Shown here in pieces: positions 17,811-25,378 of a DNA stretch of 64,000 nucleotides. The notes below the pieces were generated by a model. The model made no database searches. It saw nothing but the letters and a program-made list of their open reading frames with translations, and had not been told where the DNA came from. The DNA lies in assembly GCF_003206575.1 (NCBI RefSeq), contig NZ_PZJO01000010.1:95019-159018 (forward strand), given 5' to 3'. Both the position numbers and the translations under genes were made by a program. Each line of letters opens with the position of its first letter. Position 1 is the stretch's first letter. The stretch is from Salinicola endophyticus. Lineage in GTDB: Bacteria > Pseudomonadota > Gammaproteobacteria > Pseudomonadales > Halomonadaceae.

Positions 17811-17942
17811 ATGAAACGACTCATTGCGCTGTCTCTGCTCGCCCTGCTGGGTGCCGGCATCCTCTCCGGATGCAATACCGTCAGCGGCGCGGGCCAGGAC
17901 ATCGAAGAGGGTGGCGAAGCGGTACAGGACGCCGCCAACTGA
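17811..17942 (+). CDS. Entericidin-like small lipoprotein
   Basis: The 43-residue open frame begins at the ATG at 17811 with a strong AAGGAGG about ten bases upstream. It reads as a signal peptide with lipobox LSGC (cysteine at 23) followed by NTVSGAGQDIEEGGEAVQDAAN, the hallmark of entericidin A/B lipoproteins. In E. coli, EcnA and EcnB form an antidote/toxin pair linked to stationary-phase lysis, but single copies are common and their role is unclear. It is a single-gene unit closed by a strong hairpin at 17949. Confidence 0.9.
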   Translation: MKRLIALSLLALLGAGILSGCNTVSGAGQDIEEGGEAVQDAAN

Positions 17943-17948
17943 GGTGGG

Positions 17949-17978
17949 AAGCGTCCGGCGGCGAGCCGCCGGACGCTT
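17949..17978 (+). terminator. Hairpin terminator after the entericidin gene
   Basis: A perfect 13-bp inverted repeat (AAGCGTCCGGCGG, loop CGAG, and its complement) starts seven bases after the stop. The T run is short (CTTCG), so it is a strong hairpin with a weak tail. Confidence 0.7.
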
Positions 17979-18105
17979 CGTGCACGACCTTGAATACCGC
18001 CTTGCTGCTATCCCTTCGCGCATTCTCTCCGCTACGCTCGATCTTTCCGTCCACCGAACTCCGCTCGGTTCGATTTCCGCTTCCCGTGAAGAGCCGCGAC
18101 AGCCG

Positions 18106-18912
18106 ATGACGCCAGATTCTCCTCATTCCATGCCCCAGGCCGTCTCTCAGCCAGAGGGCGATGACGCTCCCGACGCCTACCACGACAGCAGCGAGACCGA
18201 TCTCGCCGCGCTGCCGGGGCCGCAGGAGCGGCCGGTTTCGATTCTCTTCAACGACACCGCCTACGCCACCGTGCTGGCGACGCCGGATCAGCTCGAGGCA
18301 CTGGCCGTGGGATTCGCCTTCAGCGAAGGGGTGATCGACCGCTATGCCGATATCGAGTCGCTGGCCTGCGAGAACAGCCGCCATGGCCACCGCGTGCGCC
18401 TGGGCGTGGCGGCGCGTATCGAGCGCCGCGCGGCAGGGCAGGCGCGGGCCACCACCACCACCAGTGGCTGCGGCGCCTGCGGCGTGCAGGAGGAGTCGCA
18501 GCTGCTGTTCGGGCTGACGCGCCTGGCGCCGGCCAGCCCTCCCGCCCCGACGGCGCTGCGCACCGGGCTGGCGTCGCTGGAGGCACGTGCCGAGAGTGGC
18601 ATGCATCTGGCCCTGAGCTTCGCCGCCGACGGCGAATTGATCGCCGCAGGTCGCGATATCGGCCGTCACAATGCCCTCGACAAGGTGATCGGTGAAGGGC
18701 TGCGCCAGGGCCGTCAGGCCGCCTGGGCGATGACCTCGAGCCGCTGCAGCCTGGAGCTGGTGCAGAAGAGCGTCCGCGCGGGCATCGCCACCCTGGCGAC
18801 GCTCTCCTACCCCTCGCGCCTGGCGGTGGAAGTGGCGCGTGCCTGCAATCTCACCCTGATCAACTGCCACCGCGGCCGGCGGCTCGAACTGATGAGCCGA
18901 GGCGACCGCTGA
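18106..18912 (+). CDS. fdhD: Formate dehydrogenase accessory sulfurtransferase FdhD
   Basis: FdhD passes sulfur from IscS to the molybdenum cofactor of formate dehydrogenases and is needed for their activity. The 268-residue protein has the catalytic-cysteine loop TTSGCGACG at 118-126, with cysteines 122 and 125 near the positions of the E. coli pair (121 and 124). DIGRHNALDKVIGEG and TSRCSLELVQKSVRAGI are other family motifs. The ATG at 18106 is chosen; ATG at 18130 is an alternative, and neither has a clear ribosome binding site. It lies just upstream of an FdhF/YdeP molybdoenzyme gene, its probable client. Confidence 0.92.
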   Translation: MTPDSPHSMPQAVSQPEGDDAPDAYHDSSETDLAALPGPQERPVSILFNDTAYATVLATPDQLEALAVGFAFSEGVIDRYADIESLACENSRHGHRVRLGVAARIERRAAGQARATTTTSGCGACGVQEESQLLFGLTRLAPASPPAPTALRTGLASLEARAESGMHLALSFAADGELIAAGRDIGRHNALDKVIGEGLRQGRQAAWAMTSSRCSLELVQKSVRAGIATLATLSYPSRLAVEVARACNLTLINCHRGRRLELMSRGDR

Positions 18913-19246
18913 TCCTTCGATCCGCTGGCCCGATCCGCTATTCCGATCCACCAAGTCTCGGACCGACGCGCTCAAGCTCGGCGCGGCGGGGCCGATAAGC
19001 CATGCCTTGACGCCCTCAGTGGTGGCTGTATCGACAGCCACTAGTTAGCGGGCGTACTATACTTGCACATTATACTTTGGTATTAATCGATGCCTGGGCG
19101 CCGGGCGGCGATCTGTCGCCTCACGCCCGTATGGCCCGATCTCCAGCCGGTCTCGCCCCTGCCATCGAGGCGATCTCCTGTCAGCGCGCGCCGCGCGGCC
19201 GCTGGCGAGGTGGCCGCGCGCACGCCTTCACGCAGCAAGGAACCCC
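18913..19246 (+). promoter_or_regulatory. 334-bp gap between fdhD and the molybdoenzyme gene, with hairpin and AT-rich promoter-like stretch
   Basis: A perfect 8-bp hairpin (GTGGCTGT, loop ATCG, ACAGCCAC) lies at 19022-19041. It is followed by an AT-rich stretch at 19055-19088 that has two TATACT boxes (19058-19063 and 19071-19076) exactly 13 bases apart. The second could be a -10 element for the molybdoenzyme gene. No matching -35 at the normal distance was found. The rest is GC-rich with no coding character. Confidence 0.4.
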
Positions 19247-21601
19247 ATGTCCCAGTCTCGCCAAGCCCCTGACGCCCCCTCCGTAGCCGCCCAAGAGCCG
19301 CCGCTGGCGGGCCTGGCCCGCGATCCCAAGGTCTTCTCCTATCGCAACCCGGCCGGCGGCTGGGGCGCGCTCAAGTCGGTGGGCAAGCATCTGTGGCACA
19401 GCCGTTCGCCGCTGCTCAACGCGCGCTCGCTGTTCAAGCTCAACCAGCCCGACGGCTTCGACTGCCCCGGCTGCGCCTGGGGCGACCCGGAACACGGCTC
19501 GTCGTTCGAGTTCTGTGAGAACGGGGTCAAGGCGGTGACCTGGGAAGCCACCGCCAAGCGCGTCACGCGCGAGTTCTTCGCGCGCCACAGCGTCAGCGAA
19601 CTCAAGACCTGGGACGACTATCAGCTCGAGGATCAGGGGCGGCTGGTGGAGCCGATGCGCTACAACGCCGAGACCGATCACTACGAGCCGATCACGTGGG
19701 AGGCCGCGCTCGACCTGGTGGCGCAGGAACTCAAGGCGCTGCCGACCCCTGACGACGCCATCTTCTATACCTCGGGCAAGGCCGCTAACGAGTCGGCCTA
19801 TATATTCCAGCTGCTGGCACGACGCTTCGGCACCAACAACCTGCCGGACTGCTCCAACATGTGTCACGAGGCCAGCGGTGTGGCGCTCACCGCGGCCCTG
19901 GGGACCGGCAAGGGCAGCGTGCGGCTGGAGGATTTCGAGCGCGCCGAGGCGATCTTCGTGTTCGGCCAGAACCCCGGCACCAACCACCCGCGCATGCTGG
20001 GTGTGCTGCGCGAAGCGGCCGAGCGCGGCGCCACCATCGTCTCCTTCAACCCGCTCAAGGAGCGCGGTCTGGAGAAGTTCGCCGACCCGCAGAAGCCGAT
20101 GGAGATGCTGCACAACGGCAGCCATCGCATCAGCACCTTCTACTTCCGCCCCAAGCTGGGTGGTGACATGGCCGCCGTGCGCGGCATGGCCAAGGCGCTG
20201 TTCGAGCGCGATGCCGCCGGTGATGCCGTGCTCGACCACGCCTTCCTGGCCGCGCACACCGCGCATCTGGAGGCTTACCGGGTCCGGGTCGAGGCCACCG
20301 AATGGGCCGATCTCGAGGCGCAGTCTGGGCTGTCGGTGCGCGAAATGCGCGAGGCTGCCGAGCTCTATGCCCGCTCGCGTGCCACCATCGCCTGCTGGGC
20401 CATGGGCATCACCCAGCATGTGCACTCGGTGGCCACCGTGCGCGAGATCGTCAACCTGCTGATGCTGTGCGGCAACCTGGGCAAGCCCGGCGCCGGCACC
20501 TCGCCGGTGCGCGGCCACTCCAACGTCCAGGGCGATCGCACCATGGGGATCTTCGAGAAACCCGCGGATGCGCTGCTCGACGCGCTGGAGGCGTACTATC
20601 AGTGCCCCATGCCGCGCCACCACGGGGTCGACTCGGTGGCCGCGGTCAAGGCGATGCGCGACCAGCCGGGCAAGGTCTTCATTGGCCTGGCCGGCAACTT
20701 CACCCGCGCCATCTCCGATAGCGGCGTCACCGAGCAGGCGATGGCCAACTGCGCGCTGACTGCTTTCATCAGTACCAAGCTCAACCGTAGCCATCTGATC
20801 ACCGGGCGCGAGGCGCTGATCCTGCCGTGCCTGGGGCGCAGCGAGATCGATCGCAACGCGGCGGGTCAGGCGCAACTGATCACGGTCGAGGATTCGATGA
20901 GCATGGTGCACGGCTCGGCGGGCATCAATCGCCCGGCGGACAAGGCGTTGCGCTCCGAGGTGGCGATTCTCACCGGCATCGCCGAGCGCCTGTTCGGAGA
21001 CGAGGACAGCGTGGCGTGGGCAACGCTGCGCGAGGATTACGACCGCATTCGCGAGCATATCGCCGCGGTGATTCCCGGCTTCGACGACTTCAATACCCGG
21101 GTGCGTGAGCCGCGCGGCTTCTGGTTGGCCAACCCGGTGGCGCGGCGCGAGTTCGACACCGCCAGCGGCCAGGCGGAGTTCTCCGACGATGCGCTGCCGG
21201 CCGAGGTGATGCACCAGCGCCTCGCCGTCCGGGAGGGCTGGATCACGCTGCAGACGATGCGCTCCCACGACCAGTACAACACCACGGTCTACGGCTACGA
21301 TGACCGTTACCGCGGCATCGAGAACGGCCGCCGGGTGATCTTCCTCAATCAGGAGGATATCGCGCGGCTGGGCTTCGCCGCCGGGCAGTGGGTCGATCTG
21401 ATCGGCGAGTCCGAGGATGGCGTGACACGGCGTGCCGACGGCTTCAAGATCGTCGCCTATGACACGCCCGCCGGCTGCGCCGCTGCCTACTATCCGGAGA
21501 CCAATCCGCTGATCCCGCTCGATCACAAGGGCGAGCAGAGCCACACGCCGGCATCGAAGTCGGTCGCCGTGCGTCTGGCAGCGAGCGCGCGCCTTGCCTG
21601 A
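19247..21601 (+). CDS. FdhF/YdeP-family molybdopterin oxidoreductase
   Basis: The 784-residue protein is of the formate-dehydrogenase alpha-like group that includes E. coli YdeP. Family landmarks are FDCPGCAWGDPEH near residue 70, SGKAANESAYIFQLLARRFGTNNLPDCSNMCHEASG (broken over about 176-210), FGQNPGTNHPRML, and the C-terminal molybdopterin dinucleotide-binding part (QTMRSHDQYNTTVYG). The substrate is not established; YdeP is linked to acid resistance, and formate is only suggested by adjacent fdhD. No electron-transfer subunits lie nearby. The start is the ATG at 19247 with AAGGAA upstream. The downstream small gene overlaps its end by eight bases. Confidence 0.88.
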   Translation: MSQSRQAPDAPSVAAQEPPLAGLARDPKVFSYRNPAGGWGALKSVGKHLWHSRSPLLNARSLFKLNQPDGFDCPGCAWGDPEHGSSFEFCENGVKAVTWEATAKRVTREFFARHSVSELKTWDDYQLEDQGRLVEPMRYNAETDHYEPITWEAALDLVAQELKALPTPDDAIFYTSGKAANESAYIFQLLARRFGTNNLPDCSNMCHEASGVALTAALGTGKGSVRLEDFERAEAIFVFGQNPGTNHPRMLGVLREAAERGATIVSFNPLKERGLEKFADPQKPMEMLHNGSHRISTFYFRPKLGGDMAAVRGMAKALFERDAAGDAVLDHAFLAAHTAHLEAYRVRVEATEWADLEAQSGLSVREMREAAELYARSRATIACWAMGITQHVHSVATVREIVNLLMLCGNLGKPGAGTSPVRGHSNVQGDRTMGIFEKPADALLDALEAYYQCPMPRHHGVDSVAAVKAMRDQPGKVFIGLAGNFTRAISDSGVTEQAMANCALTAFISTKLNRSHLITGREALILPCLGRSEIDRNAAGQAQLITVEDSMSMVHGSAGINRPADKALRSEVAILTGIAERLFGDEDSVAWATLREDYDRIREHIAAVIPGFDDFNTRVREPRGFWLANPVARREFDTASGQAEFSDDALPAEVMHQRLAVREGWITLQTMRSHDQYNTTVYGYDDRYRGIENGRRVIFLNQEDIARLGFAAGQWVDLIGESEDGVTRRADGFKIVAYDTPAGCAAAYYPETNPLIPLDHKGEQSHTPASKSVAVRLAASARLA

Positions 21602-21953
21602 GCGCGGGCAACCCGAGCTCGATATCGCCGCCCTCGAGCGTCGTTTCACGGCGCTCCAGGCGGCACACCCCGAGCTCGATCCGCTGGCGGTACTGCTGCT
21701 GGCGTCGCTGCGCGGCGCCGGCCCGGGGAAGAGGGCGGAGCTGGCCAGTCCTGACAGTGCCCATTCAGCGCAGCCCCGTTCAGAGCTGTCTCGTGCAGGG
21801 TTATCCAGCGCCCAGCTGTCGCGTCATCTGGGCATCGAGCACGCGCTGGTCAGGCGCGCCGCCGCCGAGCTCGAAGCTGCCGGCTGGATCGACACCCAGG
21901 CGCGCGGTGGCGCCAGCCCGGCACTGTGGCTGCGCCTGATCACTGACGCCTAG
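21594..21953 (+). CDS. Small winged-helix-like protein linked to the molybdoenzyme gene
   Basis: The 119-residue product would start at TTG 21594, overlapping the end of the molybdoenzyme gene. No ATG or GTG alternative is visible near the start. The C-terminal half reads like a winged helix-turn-helix (LSSAQLSRHLGIEHALVRRAAAELEAAGWIDTQARGGASPALWLRL), and the N-terminal part is a short helical segment (DIAALERRFTALQAAHPELDP). A regulator or assembly factor for the molybdoenzyme is possible by context. The reading frame is GC-biased in the way expected for real genes here. Confidence 0.65.
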   Translation: MPERGQPELDIAALERRFTALQAAHPELDPLAVLLLASLRGAGPGKRAELASPDSAHSAQPRSELSRAGLSSAQLSRHLGIEHALVRRAAAELEAAGWIDTQARGGASPALWLRLITDA

Positions 21954-22083
21954 GTCGTACACGACAACGGCCGACATCGCTTATCCCATCTGGCGCTATC
22001 CTGACTCCTGTTGCAGACGCGTGACGTTCGCCTCCCGGGCGTGCCATCGCTGTCAAACCACTGTCTCTTCCAGGAGGAACCCG

Positions 22084-22848
22084 ATGTCTGAATCGCAGCT
22101 GCAGGGCCGTATCGCCGTGGTCAGCGGTGGTGGTGTGGGAATCGGCTACGCCATCGCCCGCGCGCTGGCGGCGGCCGGGGCCCGCGTGGTGATCACCTAT
22201 CGTACGCATCAGCCCGATGCCGCGGCGCTCGAGGGGCTCACCGCCAGCGGTGGCGAACCGGCGCTGGCACGGGCGCTCGACGTCACCGACGAGGCGGCGG
22301 TGGCCGACTTCGCCGGCTGGCTGCGGGACGAGTGCGGCCGGGTCGATATTCTGATCAATAACGCCGGTGGTCTGGTGCAGCGCGCTGGCATCGAGGAGAT
22401 GCCCTATACCCTGTGGCGTCAGGTGCAGACACTCAACGTCGACTCGGTGTTTCTGATGACCCACTACCTGCTGCCACTATTCGGCGCCGAGGGCGGGCGC
22501 ATCATCACGCTGTCGTCGCTGGCCGGGCGCAACGGCGGCCACCCCGGTGCCACCGCCTATGCCACTGCCAAGGCCGCGCTGTTCGGCTTCACCCGCGGGC
22601 TGGCCAAGGAGGTCGCCGGGCGTGGCATCACCGTCAACGCCCTGGCGCCGGGCTTTATCGAAGCCACTCCGTTCCACGCGACCTTCACCAGTGAGGCCTC
22701 CAAGCGCGATACCATCGCCGGGATTCCCGCCGGGCGAGCCGGGGTGCCCGAAGACGTCGCCTCGGCTGCCCTGTGGCTGGCCAGTGACGGCGCTGCCTTT
22801 GTCTCGGGGAGTATTGTCGATATCAATGGCGCCCAGTATTTCGGCTAG
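22084..22848 (+). CDS. Short-chain dehydrogenase/reductase (SDR)
   Basis: The 254-residue NAD(P)-dependent oxidoreductase is of the classical SDR family. The dinucleotide-binding motif reads SGGGVGIGYAIARAL near residue 14 (a variant of TGxxxGIG), followed by NNAGG, the catalytic LSSLAG serine, and YATAK (Tyr and Lys). The start is fixed by AGGAGG six bases before the ATG at 22084. The substrate is unknown; the family includes ketoacyl-ACP reductases and sugar or polyol dehydrogenases. It is a single gene whose end meets the truncated hydrolase on the other strand. Confidence 0.9.
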   Translation: MSESQLQGRIAVVSGGGVGIGYAIARALAAAGARVVITYRTHQPDAAALEGLTASGGEPALARALDVTDEAAVADFAGWLRDECGRVDILINNAGGLVQRAGIEEMPYTLWRQVQTLNVDSVFLMTHYLLPLFGAEGGRIITLSSLAGRNGGHPGATAYATAKAALFGFTRGLAKEVAGRGITVNALAPGFIEATPFHATFTSEASKRDTIAGIPAGRAGVPEDVASAALWLASDGAAFVSGSIVDINGAQYFG

Positions 22849-23086
22849 TCAGGAAGTCGCCCAGCGCCTGCGACAGCCGGCCGGGGCACTCGAGCATCGG
22901 GGTGTGGCCGGCGTCGAGCCGCGCCAGGCGGGCGCCGGTGATGCCCTCGTCCAGTGCCATGGCGTGCTGCCAGGTACGTGCCGGGTCTCGGTCGCCATGC
23001 ACCACCAGGGTGGGGCAGCGGATCTCACTCAGCCGCGCGGTGAGATCGAGCCGGCGCAGGCTGCACATGGCACGGTAGGCGCGGCT
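22823..23086 (-). pseudogene. 3' remnant of an alpha/beta hydrolase gene
   Basis: Only the C-terminal 87 or so residues remain. They include AMCSLRRLDLTARLSEIRCP, TLVVHGDRDPA and DAGHTPMLECPGRL, which in alpha/beta hydrolases carry the acid strand and the catalytic histidine. Reading upstream, the frame hits TAA at 23087-23089 just where the base composition becomes AT-richer. No N-terminal part with a nucleophile elbow is found on either side. The gene was probably cut by the event that brought in the islet at about 23.09-24.62 kb. The stop overlaps the end of the SDR gene by 26 bp. Confidence 0.75.
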
Positions 23087-23186
23087 TTATGCATCAGATG
23101 ATCGCACACGGAGGTAGCCGCTTTCCTCAGAAAACCTCCAGCGCTTCAGTTCATATTCAAGTTCTGGTAATTTTGCTCCTAATTAT

Positions 23187-24485
23187 GTGGCGTCAGATAG
23201 AGACCTTACGCGTATGGGCATGCTTCAGATTATATTCTCTGTCGTCATGGCTTTTGTTATTCCTCTTGCAATGCTGTTTTTTCTGGCGCTCATGGGTTTG
23301 CTTGTAAATAGAGTTGCTAAGCAAATGGGGTTGCGAAAGGATAAAAAATCTAAACAGCCCCCGGGATGGGGATGGCTGCTGACAGTCGCTACGCTAGGGC
23401 CTCTAGTTTGGGTCGTCTTGTCCACGCCTAGCGTTTCCGAACTTCGTCACGCTATGGACAAGTTTAGTGGTTACAACACGACTCGCATAATACTGACATT
23501 ACGCGAAGATACACCGGAGGCGCGGGCGGCGTTAGTGGAGCTGCTGACCCCGTTGATGCGCATCGGAGTGCGTGAAATAAAATATCAAATAAAAAGCCGT
23601 TATGGCTCCCACCTAGATCGCGATGAGGTGCCTAGCTTCTATCGTTTCGATCAAGGGAAAATGGACATCGTCATGGGCGGCGTTCTGCCAGGCGCTTCGC
23701 TTTACATGACTCAGGCCGCACTGGAGGCCGTCGGGACTCATGTGCCGAGCACGCTGCGGGCGCGGCTCGAACTCCATGATAAGACTCTTGATGTCGTGCT
23801 GTTGCCGCCTTCCATTGTGATCAACACTAACGACGCGGCATGGGGCGGCTTTCTCACGGATCGGATCGGTGGGGAAACTTGTTCATTCAGTATGGAGATG
23901 CGGATCGATCTCGATGCCGTTTGGGACTTGCTTTTTGGCCATACGTTGAGATCTGGTGCTCTCAATGGCGCTATGCTTCGAAGTGACGCTGGAGGTCTTT
24001 TTGCCAGTCAGCCGCTGAAAATTGTTGGGTTTTCTGGCGGTCACATCGAAGCCAATCCTTCGAATACCAGACGCTATCTGACCGGGCGCATTCTCATGCG
24101 TCCCGATAATCTCGACCCGACGGCTACCCCGGATTGTGGCCGCGCGCTCGTGCGATGGGCGACCCCTGGACTCCGTGCGGCACTGCTGAATGCGCTACCC
24201 GCCGATCTGGATAAATTGGTCAGCCATGCGTCGATAGAGCCGCGGGTCGAATTCAGTCCTTGGTATAGCAGGGAGCACTGGCAGTCGGTGGTCGCTGATG
24301 GAAAAGGTCGTGGTCAACGAGAGGCATGCACTATCGAGGACGAGATTCAAAAACGATTCCTCGTGAAGTGGATCAGTACGGAATGTAACGGTGAACTGTC
24401 GGGCTCCGAGAGCTGCCTCCGTCTCGATCGCTTGAGAGAAGCAGCATTTCAGGACGTATTGAGCTGTACCTCAGGTGTCATCTAA
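23187..24485 (+). CDS. Orphan two-helix membrane protein of unknown function
   Basis: The 432-residue reading frame starts at GTG 23187; ATG at 23214 or 23220 are alternatives, and no ribosome binding site decides. There are two hydrophobic segments near the N-terminus, at about 12-37 (IIFSVVMAFVIPLAMLFFLA) and 61-80 (WGWLLTVATLGPLVWVVL), separated by a basic loop (KQMGLRKDKKSKQ). A soluble region of about 350 residues follows, probably outside the cytosol, with four cysteines in the last 80 residues (TIEDEI region, STECNGELSGSESCL). I recognise no family. The codon use is foreign to the window. The frame is open for a further 70 bp upstream of the GTG, so the true 5' end could be lost. Confidence 0.6.
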   Translation: MASDRDLTRMGMLQIIFSVVMAFVIPLAMLFFLALMGLLVNRVAKQMGLRKDKKSKQPPGWGWLLTVATLGPLVWVVLSTPSVSELRHAMDKFSGYNTTRIILTLREDTPEARAALVELLTPLMRIGVREIKYQIKSRYGSHLDRDEVPSFYRFDQGKMDIVMGGVLPGASLYMTQAALEAVGTHVPSTLRARLELHDKTLDVVLLPPSIVINTNDAAWGGFLTDRIGGETCSFSMEMRIDLDAVWDLLFGHTLRSGALNGAMLRSDAGGLFASQPLKIVGFSGGHIEANPSNTRRYLTGRILMRPDNLDPTATPDCGRALVRWATPGLRAALLNALPADLDKLVSHASIEPRVEFSPWYSREHWQSVVADGKGRGQREACTIEDEIQKRFLVKWISTECNGELSGSESCLRLDRLREAAFQDVLSCTSGVI

Positions 24486-24617
24486 TGCATCCATAAGCTG
24501 TCGCTGAAAAGTGAAAAAAGTTTGAAGCGAAGATTCAATGTCGTCGGTCCAAATACTTGGAGCTATATCATCGATCTTCCAATGGTTTCCGAGATCCTCA
24601 AGTAGGGCTTTTATCCC
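24471..24617 (-). pseudogene. C-terminal remnant of an unidentified protein
   Basis: On the minus strand the frame ending at TGA (24471-24473) reads about 48 residues with natural-looking protein character, including ALLEDLGNHWKIDD, IWTDDIESSLQTFFTFQRQ and LMDALDDT. It converges on the orphan membrane gene and overlaps its end by 15 bp. Upstream it runs straight into the end of the osmoprotectant permease gene with no start codon, so the N-terminal part is missing. It was recognised by codon pattern only, and the family is unknown. Confidence 0.4.
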
Positions 24618-25378
24618 CCGAACGAATATCGACGCTCCAGGCGCTCGAACGCCAGGTCGGTGACGATCGCCAGCAGGCCCACCAGCAGCGCACCCTGGAT
24701 CACGTAGGCCAGGTTATTGCCCACCAGGCCGGCGATCAGCGGCGTGCCCAGGCTCTTGGCGCCGACGGTGGAGCCGATGGTGGCGGTGCCGATGTTGATG
24801 ATCACCGAGACTCGAATCCCGGCGATGATCACCCGCATCGCCAGCGGCAGTTCCACCCGCCACAGGATCTGCAGCGCGCTCATGCCGTTGCCGCGCGCCG
24901 CCTCGCGAGTGCTCGCGGGGACCGTGCCGAGCCCGGCGATGGTGTTCTGGATCACCGGCAGCAGGCCGTAGAGCGACAGCGCGATGATCGTGGGGGTGAA
25001 GCCGAACCCGGCCAGCGGAACGGCGATGGCGAGCACCGCCGCGGGGGGAAAGGTCTGCCCGATCGCGGCCAGCGACGACACCATGGGCTCGAACTCGCGC
25101 CCGGCGGGGCGGGTGACGAAGAGCCCGGCGGCCACGCCGACGCTCACCGAGATCAGCGACGACACCAGCACCAGGCCGATATGCGCCAGCATCAGGTTGA
25201 GAAAGCTGTCGCGGCTGTAGAGCGGCTGGCTGAGATCGGGAAACAGCGCCCGGAACAGCGGTTCCAACTGGCCCATACCCAGCGTCAGCCCCACCAGCAG
25301 CAGCGCGAGCAGCGCCAGCGTGAGGTTGCCGGCGGCGGCGCGGCGCAGCCGGCCGGTGCGGTTGGCGGCGACGCTCAT
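24611..25378 (-). CDS. yehW: Osmoprotectant ABC importer, permease YehW type
   Basis: The 255-residue inner-membrane permease has about five to six transmembrane segments and the binding-protein-dependent loop [22 protein letters not shown] (EAA motif). It pairs with the second permease and the ATPase to import compatible solutes of the betaine type. ATG at 25378 overlaps the ATPase stop by four bases; the longer open frame to 25546 is a shadow of the ATPase gene. The last residues ([11 protein letters not shown]) lie right at the edge of the foreign islet, so the extreme C-terminus may have been altered by the insertion. Confidence 0.9.
   Translation of the reverse strand: MSVAANRTGRLRRAAAGNLTLALLALLLVGLTLGMGQLEPLFRALFPDLSQPLYSRDSFLNLMLAHIGLVLVSSLISVSVGVAAGLFVTRPAGREFEPMVSSLAAIGQTFPPAAVLAIAVPLAGFGFTPTIIALSLYGLLPVIQNTIAGLGTVPASTREAARGNGMSALQILWRVELPLAMRVIIAGIRVSVIINIGTATIGSTVGAKSLGTPLIAGLVGNNLAYVIQGALLVGLLAIVTDLAFERLERRYSFGG

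Larger units (their letters stand above)
23087..24617. other. Compositionally foreign islet
   Basis: From about 23087 to about 24617 the sequence is visibly poorer in G and C and uses A/T-ending codons (for example AAA, TTT, ATA, TTA), unlike both flanks. It carries one intact orphan membrane-protein gene and the tail of another reading frame, and its left edge cuts an alpha/beta hydrolase gene. No transposase, integrase, tRNA or clear direct repeat was found at the edges, so the mechanism of entry is not evident. The boundaries are estimates within about 20 bp. Confidence 0.65.

Noticed and set aside
19181-21649. Very long minus-strand open frame (822 codons) opposite the molybdoenzyme gene
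   Set aside because: It is antisense to a well-supported gene, has Arg/Gly/His-rich composition without motifs, and arises from GC-rich third positions. Similar antisense frames lie opposite pepD (2811-4274), purL (51089-52360) and the triple-PAS gene (10845-11999).
23089-23307. 72-codon plus-strand frame at the start of the islet
   Set aside because: It overlaps the orphan membrane gene in another frame and has no ribosome binding site or domain.
23080-24640. Transposon or integron ends flanking the islet
   Set aside because: No inverted repeats, direct target duplications, integrase or tRNA could be found at either junction by eye.
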